A DNA stretch of 64,000 nucleotides. Source: Baylisascaris procyonis. Lineage: Eukaryota; Nematoda; Chromadorea; Rhabditida; Ascarididae. Below, piece after piece: positions 50,009 to 60,400 of this stretch (positions within the stretch are counted from its first letter, which is position 1; the number at the start of each line of letters is the position of its first letter). The notes beneath the pieces were generated by a model. It made no database searches and was not told where the DNA came from. It saw only the letters and a program-made list of their open reading frames with translations. Both the position numbers and the translations under genes were made by a program. Where the stretch lies: contig JAZARR010000078.1 of the NCBI GenBank assembly GCA_037389465.1, forward strand, positions 4,586,501-4,650,500. The letters run 5' to 3'.

Positions 50009-52722
50009 AATAAGTTGTGATGTATCCTATAGGTGTCCTTCAAGGACTAGTTTATGTTGTGGTGGTCTGGAAATTTACAGCTGCATCCTCTGACGTTCAT
50101 TTTTATCACCTCACTGCGCGGAAAAAAGGACATATGGCGCAAGGATGGAATTTCTTACCTCAGATGGTTCTGGATTTTTGCATTACAAGTTCGTCGAGTG
50201 GTTTTCGCGGTTGTTCTGAATCACTTTTGCGTGATTCAGCATAAAATCGTTGTGGTGCAGACTTATCGGGTATGTTGGGTTTTCCCAATGAGATATTCGA
50301 TGCTTAAGCTGAGATAGAATTAAACAAAGTAAACAAAGCACAGATCTGCTTAGGACTGCCAACATTCACCACTACAGGCTCTTTTCGTTTAATGTTTTAT
50401 CCCTATTGTTCATTTTCCTTGCATCCCAATACATGCTTCATTCTTCTCTTTTATTTCATGCCATTCTGGTGGTGCAAATTGTAACGGTCGTATTGCAGAA
50501 CGTGCATTCCACTACTAATGAGCTTCGAAAGGTTTCCCTTCCATGTGCAATTGACACTTCCTTTGCGCCTTTGCGGTGTCATTACCGTGAAGCATATGCG
50601 AGAGATGCGCAATTCATCAGTAGTTCGTATTCATCTGAGCATTGCAAGAATACCAATGTCCTGTAAAAGCGATTAAGTGTCCGTTGGTAGTTGAGTCGGA
50701 CGAATTTTCACGCTCTTCACTCCGTTCACCATATACAAACTCTTTTTAGGCCTTTTAGGGAAATGGCAATGAGGAAATTTCTTTCTGCTTTGAACCGTCT
50801 AGTACGTCTTCGTAGTGAAGTGGGTTAGGATGTTAAAATTATTGTTTCGAAAGTCCCAGAAACTTTTGTTTCTAGCTGGAAAATTGGGTAAGTTCTCCAA
50901 ATTGCAAGAAATTTTGAGGTTTTTAAGAGTGGGAAATAACTTAAGTGAATGTGTCAGCTAAATTAAACGGTGCATTTCGCAAACGAGCCAGGTACGGAAC
51001 TTTTGTGTACTAATTTCTTTCAAGGAAGGATGCGGGGAAGAAAAATATTGTTTAGTTTGAATGAATTAGATTATTGCTATCTCCAGTTTAATTTCGGAAA
51101 ATTTTTCAATTAAATTCAGAAATATTTGGGAGCGAAGTTTTTGGAGTTATAAAGGAAACGTGATGCGTGGTTGAAAATATCTACATCGAGCTTAGATGGT
51201 AGCAAAAGATGTTGATAAAATCAAGGCAATAGAGATTTAGTTCTTTATTTGGCTCCCATTCTGATAGTGGTGTTCAGGGACCTTTTGTATTAAGGACTTC
51301 TGCTGGTGAAAAATGAAATAACTAGAAAAATCTTCAGAATAAGGTTCTCCCTGGATGGTTGAAATGACGAAACACCCGAAGGAAGCAGTGACGAGAAGGC
51401 AGTGGAATATGACGATCTGAACGGATATCGACGGCAGAAGGTTTGATTTTTGTTTACATTGTTGAAAGTTTAATAGTTGCTCGTCTCATGAAATTTGCTC
51501 TAAGTCGAAAAAATGAGTTTGATATGTGAAATTCTGAACGCTTTTAATTACCATATTTGCCTAAAGAAAGCATGCATCAAATCTATGGATGCTTACAATG
51601 GGATATATTTCATGAATGAATAACGTTGCATTCAAGGCTTTTTTCGATTACTATTCTCATAACAAATTTGCATTGTATGCATTGATCAGAGTTGAGTATA
51701 GGAAGGGGAGGAGGAGAGAGAGGTCGCATTTGAATTTTGATCTGTAATCTTTTTCAATCTGTAGTTGTCTTTGAATGTATTAAATTAGCATGTTGTTATG
51801 GTTTTACTTGTTTTCTATATTGACACAAAATAAACATAAGGGGAGGCAGCGGTTGCATCTACGCTTTATAGGAACTGTATATCGATTTAATCATCATTAC
51901 TATGTCTAATCGCTATTACACTTGCGATCATGACTTTTTGAGTTCGTTTTGTTAAGTTTTAAAGTGCTTAGTAATGAGAAGGGTTTGGATTTGATATTAG
52001 GTTATTTTTCTTCGATATGATGCTATGATAAGATTGTCTGTGGATGCTGACTACCAAAAGATCATCGAGATAGCCCTACTTCACATACTAAATAATACTG
52101 TACTATTCTAAGCCATGGTGTCGCTCTTATAACAAACACATATTTAAACGCGCGTATATTCCTTACATAATTCATAATTTCATATGTAATAAAATTGCAT
52201 CAAAAGCCTTCTTCACAAGGGTTCAAAGATCGGGTCTTCAGTTAGGTAATCGAATGTAATGAGTAGCTTTGTCCGATAATGCAGAGGGTTCTAGTGCTAC
52301 TCATTGTTTAGCTTTCGGTAACATGAATGAGTGACTGTGATTAAATCTGTATGCTAATGTTTTAAATGCCCCCGCTCCATGCTTTATACGTTACTGAACT
52401 AGGAGTTAATCGATGTTCATTCTATTTTAGGCCATTTATTCAATTTTCTTAAATCAAAACTAATCATGAAGTGCATACTTATAAAGGAAAGGGATTATTG
52501 CTTTGCATACCACAGTTTAGCGGTAAATTTGTCCCTACTTTTTCGTTTTAATCTTCGATTCGTCTTTATGGATGCATGTCGCAATTAGTTTCATAGTGAG
52601 TGATGGTATATGATTATAGGATGACTCGAAGCTTGATGTGACGTGGTACATTGGCACCTCGAGGCGATCGCTGCAGCACCTTAATGTTAGCGATTAATTG
52701 GTGTTTCGTTTTAATTTACTTC

Positions 52723-52770
52723 TTAATCAGTTCAAATCTGCAATAATTCACGATTAATCAGTTCAAATCT
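52723..52770. repeat. 17-bp perfect direct repeat, 31 bp apart
   Basis: TTAATCAGTTCAAATCT occurs at 52723-52739 and 52754-52770. The unit between starts is 31 bp. No function is evident. Confidence 0.85.
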
Positions 52771-53122
52771 TTGTGTCAGAAAGGTTTCTTTCGCTAAGCT
52801 CATTATTTTTTCAATTCATCCCTATTCATCTATTTATCAACCCATCAGTTGCCAAAGTCGATTTAATTTTTGAAGAAATTACAGAAGCATGAAAGATTTT
52901 TAATTGATAAAATAAATTACAGCTGATCTACAATTTACTGATCGCTCGTTCAAAGGTCACGTCCAGATTCCAATAATGCGCTGCCTATGACGAAGGTTCG
53001 GCCGCGAAAATGAACTTCAGAGGTTTTTGAGAGGTAACGCATCCTCCGTTGTATTTGTTCGCATCGTACTCGGGAAGTGTGTTTAAGATGAGTAACAAGT
53101 CCTTAATTTTCTTTGAAGCGCT

Positions 53123-53500
53123 CTAAAATTCAACGATTTGCCTTAGGTCTTCGTTCTGTTCAATGAAAGTACAGAATGCGGATTTGGTTTGGGGCGTGTC
53201 TGCGGCAGAACCCAGCGCGGATATTGCTTCATTCTGGCCTCTCAGGCCGTTGTTTAGATCGACCGCTTTAGAAAGAGATCATTCGTTGCTCTTAGCTTCT
53301 GGTTTGATCGGGGAAGGAGAAGTAGGGACTACATGAGTGGAATGGGTGTTCGGTCCTGTGATTGTATCGCCATTTGAGCCATCCAATGTTATGGGGCGGC
53401 CCATGCAAAATCTCACCTGTTGAGGACCGTCCATAGTAATTTTTGATTCATGAGCCGCATTCTTCCGTTGGCTAGATTTTTAGGCTATAAGGGACGGCGA
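53123..53500 (-). pseudogene. Possible degraded coding stretch on the minus strand
   Basis: On the minus strand, reading down to a TAG at 53123-53125, the frame is open for 51 codons (ending QNEDLRQIVEF, with NNGLRGQNEAISALG earlier), then meets one TGA at 53279-53281, and is open again above it with a P/S/T-rich stretch (THVVPTSPSPIKPEARSNE). The heptad-like leucine pattern resembles a structural or ORF1-like protein. A donor-like CAACAG|GTGAGA lies within the upper part, so it might be exons. No family is recognised. Confidence 0.22.
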
Positions 53501-54166
53501 ATTTCTGGCTGTTTTCGGTAAGCGTTGTAAATCAAGTGCTTTTTGATGTTTTGACACAAGAATGTACTAATATTTTGCAGAATTTATTATGGTTATTGAA
53601 TTGTATTGTCAATGTATTTTTGGCTGTAGATGGTTGTAGAATTGCGTGGGGTGTCCATCTTCGGAACATCATTTTTACTTCTTAGTGGATTTCCGTAGCG
53701 ATGACCGTACACGCCATTTTTAAGCATCTGTTGAGATTTGCATAGCGACTCAGTCGCTCCCTAATCTTTCATTAGCAGTTACATGAGAGACGTTTACAAC
53801 TCAATTTTCGAAGGTTCTCTTCGCTTATATATGAGAATCACTTGCTGTAAGTGTAGTATGTAGTATAGCATGAAAGTTATGCAGTCATTGTAGTTTCAAA
53901 CTGCAAACAATTCGGTTGGAGTACAGTGCACAGAAATGGTCAAGTCATACGCTCGCGATTGTCGACTGCAATAAATGGCCTTGCTTTCTTCGTTTCATTG
54001 TTGATGATAATTCAAACATTATATCTGTTGGTTATCTTTCGGCTATCGCTCAGTTACAATGAGGGATTAATTGTAGTCATGTTAGATGTTTTGACTTAGA
54101 ACACTTTAACGATTTATGTCGTGCTCGATGATATTTCCATCACTCAGTGACTTTATCTTCCTGCAG

Positions 54167-54223
54167 GTGCCAGAGATTCCTGGAGCGGAAGAATTGGTCA
54201 CCAAATATTCGTTCTTAGTGGAG
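54167..54223 (+). CDS. Candidate 57-bp coding exon of an unidentified gene
   Basis: The open block VPEIPGAEELVTKYSFLVE (19 codons, phase 0 in and out) is bounded by a strong acceptor TATCTTCCTGCAG and a strong donor GTGGAG|GTAAGAG. Its composition is protein-like. I do not recognise the family. A following acceptor TTGTTTTCAG (ending 54560) would continue in phase as GSRSIDQLTG then a stop, which would make this the 3' end of a plus-strand gene. Support is splice signals only. Confidence 0.3.
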
Positions 54224-55954
54224 GTAAGAGTTTTTGAAATTTCTCTAAAATCTCTTACCCCTCACACGAGAGAAGAGTTGCTCATCGATTCGGTGATATT
54301 CGAACTTGCCTGAAGAACGTCATCCTTGAACAATTGTCGAAAAGAAGGTTGTTTCAGGGCTTTTTTGACAGTGAGATGGCGTGAAAACAACCTTCCAAAA
54401 CTACTTTTTTGTTTTACCTGGAAACTGGTCTATAGTGTACTTCTAAGTTTTTTATATGGAAATTGTGGTTCAAGACGAGTTTAGTCGAGCTTCACTGCTT
54501 CTTCTAGGTTGAAATGAGCTCTTAAATGCTTCTCGTGTAGTATTTCTCCGTTGTTTTCAGGGTAGCAGGAGTATCGACCAGCTGACAGGATAATGGAATG
54601 GAATGGAAGAGGAGGCCAGGAAGAATATGTTGGAGGATTGTCTAGCAGAAAAAGTACACCGAGTATGCACAAGGCGAAGTTGTGATGCTTTCCCTACTTG
54701 TATTTTCCACTTATTTGGTTTTCTGCTGGTTTCCTTACTTATTTTTCTACTTCGTTCTGCATATTTGTATGAGGTGTATATTTTCGCATTTTATGGTTTT
54801 CTGTGAACTTGTTTTTGTTGTTTTGTTTATACGGCTGCTGCAGTATGCCGCTGCTTCACTTGTCAATTTGTTGTGTGAGCTGTGTGACTGCTATCGTGCT
54901 TTGTGTTTTGCCAGCCACTCTCGATAGTTCAGCAAGGGGTTTCTTTCATCAGTTGGGCGGGGGGATGATTTCGGGTGGGAATAGCTGAGCCGAGAGTATG
55001 GCTGATTAAAGCTTTCGCTATGTTGCACTGGCACGGGACAAAGCTGGCTGGAGTTGCCGGCCCTAACCATGTGAAGCCGAGGCAAATATACCATAACAAG
55101 CGTAACCCAGGGGCGGAAAATTAGTTACCCGCGTTTTTTCTCACTGTGATCACTGATTTGAAGTCGCTGCAAAAACTCGATGCGTTTCAATGCACAACGA
55201 GCCATCGAAGAACATACGGGCGAAACAAAAGACGTTGAGATTGGGAGCACTAGTTGGTGCCATACGTAGTATCAGCAACAGTTTGCTGTCTGCCGGAAGA
55301 TTCCAAACTAATATGGGGTGTGACGTATTTTCATTGGATCCGCCCATGCATTCCAACAGTTTACTTAAATATGCAGTTATGCTAGGCAGTGTAATGCACA
55401 TGTTGCTCCACCTGCATGATGCATTATTCATCGGACTATCCGTTCGAGTGAGTTAATGTATACCTCGGCCGCAGAGTACAGTCTTCCCAAAATGGGACGG
55501 TAGTGAGCAAGGAAAGCAGTCCCATAGTCTTCTACGCAAATGTCTCGCTCGCAAGGCACAGTGAGTACGGTTCTCAACTTGAGCAGGTCTCCGCGGAAGT
55601 TTGATATAGTGGCTCTGCCTGCTGAAGTCGTCACTCATACAAACATCCAAGTCGTTCATCGGGTCATTTCTGTGACGTTCGAGACCATATAAACGTGGAA
55701 GAGGATTTCAGCCCGAAAATTTCCACGTGGGGTAAAGCATTTTTCGGCGGATATATCAAGCCGCAATAACTGTGACCATCCTTCCGACGAAGCCATGTCT
55801 TAACCTAACAGCTAGGGGTCAAGTCGTTTCGTCGGCTGGTCGTAGATGGGCGCCAGTATTAGGACAAGCTGTATAAGTTTTTGAAGACATTGAGTGCGCT
55901 CTCCACTAAGTTATATGTCCTCAGGTAAATAGATTTGGAAAGTAGTCAAATAAG

Positions 55955-56020
55955 CCATTCACGGGACTAACGGTACGGTATCGTTAACCATTCACCAGAT
56001 TAACGATACGGTATCGTTAA
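55955..56020. repeat. Two tandem 33-bp units, each with a GATAC/GTATC dyad
   Basis: Units 55955-55987 and 55988-56020 both start CCATTCAC and end ACGGTATCGTTAA, with 29 of 33 positions the same. In the second unit TTAACGATAC and GTATCGTTAA form a perfect 10-bp inverted repeat around a single G (56000-56020). Unit 1 keeps a less perfect version. It lies just before the LINE reverse transcriptase blocks. Confidence 0.85.
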
Positions 56021-56183
56021 TACAAGAGGATATGCCTTCGGGACTCATCAAGAGGCTGCGGCTGGTCTTGGCTATCCATTATGACTTCGATTTAGGCAAA
56101 GTCCTATAATGTGAATTATTCCGGACGCTGGAAACTGTAACTATGGGTACTATTACCGGGAAAACCCCTTAAATTGTATTTTC

Positions 56184-56481
56184 AATTATTACCCCATTAG
56201 TCTCGCGTCGTCATTTTGCAACATGCTCGAGGTCATCGTGAGGTTTTGAATTATCTTAGAATTTCTAACATCACCAGCGATAATCAGCACAGTTTCCTCA
56301 GAGGGAAGTCTACGTTGGCATAGTTCATGGTGTCCTGCCGGGACCTGTATGAACTTCTCAATAATGATTTCCGAACGCACACTCCACGATACATCCGAAA
56401 TTGTTGCTGAAGCTGAAAGCTTATGGATTAGGCGGTGCTCTCTTAGCCTACTAGAATTTTTTTGTGGACCAAGTTTCAGGG
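56184..56481 (+). pseudogene. Degraded LINE (non-LTR) reverse transcriptase fragment
   Basis: Three consecutive blocks in shifting frames match the conserved order of non-LTR reverse transcriptases. NYYPISLASSFCNMLEVIVR (56184-56243) corresponds to the NYRPISL...K.LE block; LNYLRISNITSDNQHSF and RGKSTL (from 56246, with one in-frame stop) to the I.SDNQ.GF..GRS block; PKLLLKLKAYGLGGALL (from 56395) to the LL.KL...GI...LL block. Frameshifts between blocks and internal stops show it is dead. The YxDD catalytic block is not seen. The clade is not resolved; the pattern is like Jockey/CR1-type elements. Confidence 0.72.
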
Positions 56482-57246
56482 AGAAATTACGGGAGCGCCT
56501 TATCTTTGCTTCATCCTAAGCTAAACTGTTTGGGATCAGTTGGGGGGAGCTTTATAGCAATCGTGATTGGATGTCAGTCAACTTTTGTTTAGTGAAGCAG
56601 TACTGATTGTCGCTGATGAAGACTGGAAGGTTGAGGTGGCTCGGAATTGATTTTCTCAAGGCAGCTTTGGGCATCTTGCAAAATGATGCCATGAGGCTTA
56701 TAGACGGTAATCTGAGATGCTGTTTAAGGGAGGATTTTTCGGTATTGCTACCATAGCTGCAGCCTTTCAAGCGTTGGGAAAAGCACTCAGTACGAAGCTG
56801 TGCCTGAAAAGGGGACACAAAACGTAGCAAAAGCCAGCCGCAACTTCCCTGATGCTGCATTAAGCAAAAAGCATTATAACAACTTACTCGCTTGTCATCT
56901 GCAATATAGTGCATAAATTCTAACTAGGAGATGTGTTACGTGTTATATAGTCGCATATATTTGTTACCTATAACAATGGTGTGAAGAGGCAATTGCATAA
57001 GTTCTAAGTGTGGCAATCTGTATAGCGGGACATAGCCGATTGTGGCGTACATATAAGGCTATTTTACCTTTAAGGCACAATAAACGAAATCGGCGATACA
57101 AATAGGAGTGTTTTCGCTGTCGGCAAATATATAAATAAATGGTCATTAACCGTGACCGCCGATTTCTCTGGCGGCGCAATATTATAAAATGGAGCGTTAT
57201 TGTGAATTGATATATAGCATTTTGAATGCATTTATTGTAATTGCAG

Positions 57247-57486
57247 ATCTCACGGCCAATTTCCATGAAGAAAGACGGTATCCAAACGCGGAATCGTAAG
57301 ATTAGCACAAAGACGAAGGGCAAGAAACGTGGTGTGCCACCAGAAGCGCCCTTCTATGAGATGCTGAAGCCACAACCGAATCCCTATGGCGATGCCATGA
57401 AATTCCACATTCCACCAGCACATGCATATATTCCTACGGCCGCACAACCAGCCTATTCCACTCAATTCATTTTCCATGCCTCGTGA
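57247..57486 (+). CDS. Duplicate orphan copy of the elt-1 terminal exon (exon 7')
   Basis: An exact copy of exon 7, with the same acceptor, the same 79 codons and the same stop, placed 15,720 bp downstream of the first. Only the last 388 bp of intron 6 came with it (56,859-57,246); no finger exon lies between 41,766 and this copy. It could serve as an alternative last exon for a very long intron from exon 6, encode the same protein end, or be silent. As it lacks a start and the fingers it cannot make a GATA factor alone. If the duplication is an assembly artefact this entry is the same locus as exon 7. Confidence 0.85.
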   Translation: MSRPISMKKDGIQTRNRKISTKTKGKKRGVPPEAPFYEMLKPQPNPYGDAMKFHIPPAHAYIPTAAQPAYSTQFIFHAS

Positions 57487-60400
57487 AAATTTCATTAATT
57501 TTTTCCCAATTTTTCCTGATATGAGCATTTAGCACAACCGTATTGTTTCCATGCATCGAAGAGACTATCAGACTGTTAACGTGTTGCATCCTTCAGGGCG
57601 TCATGAGCTGAGTGGTGCTCAATGGTTATGGAGCTGCAAGGGATTTTCTTAGCATTTCAATGTATCCAAAACATTCGTTCATGACACTTCCAGGTGCTGC
57701 TGTGCCAACTTTAAAAAAATGGCAAAAGACAACTCTATAGGTTTCCTCTGCATACTCGCCGACGAAGCCTCCGCTCCATCTTGAAGCTTTCCAGATATGA
57801 GCTTTCCTTTTGTCCCGACAGCATGATTATCCTCAAGTTCTTTACCTGAGATCACAACTATCTCTAGACACCAGGAGAGGAAGGCTCACCTATGCAGCCT
57901 TCTAATCTCGACGGGTTTCTTCCATTTCTTTCAAAATTAGAGTGTAATGATTAACTGATAGTCTCAGAAAACCCATTTCATTTCATTCCTATTCTGTTCC
58001 TTCGGTTGTTTAGTTTCCCAACAACGTTATCAGTAAATTTCTTCGACCGTACCCTTGCGATTGTGATCCTCGTTTCTGGCGCCTTGTGTTTTCGTTCCGA
58101 TTATTTTTTTCGCATCTGAACGTCTTACCTTTGTTTGATGCGTGCGTATAATCACGCACCATCCTCTGGTTGTGATTTTCATAAGCGAGCTTTATGGTTG
58201 CCTCTTCGACAACAATATACTATTTGAAATATTTGATAGAACTTTTGAAAGATTTGAGAAGATGCTGTTTGATGCGATTTTTTTACTTCATAAAATACGA
58301 ACATTGTCTGAGTAACGATTTCCTTATAATCCATTCCCGAATGATTGACAGTAATTTTCAACACTTTTAGAGGATTCACTATTCTGAGAACGTCTTCAAA
58401 AGTTTTTGCGTTTATTTTATCCTCTCCAATTCATTCTTTTTTATAATGAAACTAAAATAACGTCCGCCTAAACTGTATCTTCTTTTTTTGTAATGTAAAA
58501 AAATTATTAAGGAAATCGGTGGTTTCCATATATACGTTTTGCAAAAGGAGTTCTCATTCTTTGGCGAAATTTGCATTTTTCATTCCTACAGCTTTCCTTT
58601 GGAACAGATCACCTGAATATGAAAATTCATTGCTTTCTAGAGGATTGCCGGGGTTAGAAACTTAATTCTCACCTTATCGGATTGGTTGCGAGTGGAAGAC
58701 ACCTATTTCTCTACGAACCTATGCTCTGTTCCCTTTTTGTGCGCGTCGATTGCATTCCTCGTTTAATAGTGCCAATGGCACTTTTTCTTAGCACTGCTTC
58801 TAAAAGACGATGAAATTGAGAAGCTAACTTGTCCTGATTAGTGTCCATTCTGAGTATATCGTGATGGCTTAGGAGGACGAGGGATGGGAGGAGCATCTGA
58901 TCAGAAAGGTTCTTATAGACGGCAAGTGTGATTCTTGATAGTAGCATAATTACCGGAGGCTATCTAAGGCACAATTTCTATTTAAAGGTGAGATTAAGGA
59001 AAGAGATTAAAAGCTGATTTATCACTTCAATTTTTATTCCTTTAAACTCTAATAACGATAAAATGATGATGTAAATAGCTGAGATTTTCTTTCCTCTTTG
59101 ATGCAGTATTTCGATATCTATATATTATTGTTTACTGATAATTTATTACTTAGATTATCTCTATGGAAAGCGTACTATTTGATGATAAATTGTGTTATTT
59201 GCCAGATAATTGCAAAATTCAATTATGAAATTCTAATAACAATACGTTCTGCTCACATGCCTTTCAAAGAAACTACGAAAAAGACGTGTTGTGCAGAATA
59301 TGCGAACTTTGCGAAGTCGTGTGCTAATTGGCAATTATTAAGAAATTAGCCGAAGCGATTATTTATTTTTGCTGCTGCCTAAAATCTCAAAATTAGACCA
59401 TAATCGATCTCTACAGACGTTTTAAATGGCTAGTGGAGTATTCACCATGCGCCACAAATGGCAACATCTACTGTGGGCTAGAGCGATGAATGCGGTTATT
59501 TAGCCGCCAAACATAATGGAGCGGTTGAAGATTTTGAATATTTGATCCTCAACCATTGAAATCGAATTTGTCCGATCAATATCTGTACAGTACGCTCTTT
59601 AGCTCATAGTTACGAAATCTGTTGGCACTATAAAATATAGTGAACATGCGTTGTACGAAGCTGCAAAACGAAGATTTGTGAGTTCGTGCTTTACGGGTAG
59701 AGCTTGAATAAATTCGAATTACCTGACTGAGGTTCAAAAATTCCATATTCTCAACTATTCTGAAATGTCCGATTGCTAGAAATCGGTGACTGCTTTATCG
59801 AACTACTGAGGTCGCCTCATCAACAAGGTGATGGCATCCATAAAAGTGAATCCCATCGTTATGCCAACACGATGTTTGCAAAGTTTGCACTTGTCTCCTT
59901 TTCTGATTTATGATTCCGATGATTGACCACAAGTGCTGTTTGCGAATTTGTGCAATTATATAAGTTTTAACTTGCAATAAAAGCAATACCACTTGAGTTA
60001 AACGCCGAAACTGTCACTGTCGTATAACAGAACGCAATATCTCCCCAGGTATCGCTTGTTCATAAATTCCTCTTGCATAAAAAGCCAGTGTATATTATGC
60101 CTTCTTATATTGGTGTCCCAGAAGGCGTTTGGCTTTTCTAAGAAGTTTTGGTGATCATGAGAAATTACACGTTGCCTTAGGGTCGCTTTAAAATTCATGT
60201 TCATAACGGATCGGAATGGGTTTGAAGCCAGCGCAGGTTTTGAAAGCACATCTGTAGATTCAAAGCTAGTCCCATATCTTTGGTCGTTACCTTGAAAGTT
60301 TCAGTGATGGTCTTCAATGAGTAATGAGCTTAAGAATTATTTGTGAGAGAGATGAGGATGTAACAAGGCTACAAATTTAAATGTCATTTCATTTACACAC

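Larger units (their letters stand above)
47185..54166. other. Unassigned stretch between copy 1 and the LINE region
   Basis: Two further exon-like blocks have paired splice signals but no recognisable protein: 49030-49176 (acceptor TTCGCAG, weak donor GTAATG) and 50081-50269 (acceptor TTTACAG, donor CGG|GTATGT, 63 codons, phase 0). Together with 54167-54223 they could belong to one plus-strand gene, but this is weak. The rest is AT-rich with no gene seen. Confidence 0.4.
55100..56858 (+). mobile_element. Region of degraded retrotransposon DNA
   Basis: The reverse transcriptase blocks sit in a stretch that looks, by eye, more GC-rich and more often open than its surroundings, with overlapping open frames on both strands and no clear host exon. 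I could not recognise an endonuclease domain in 55,100-56,180, a poly(A) end or target-site duplications, so the edges are approximate. The stretch stops exactly where the large duplication copy 2 begins (56,859). Confidence 0.45.
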
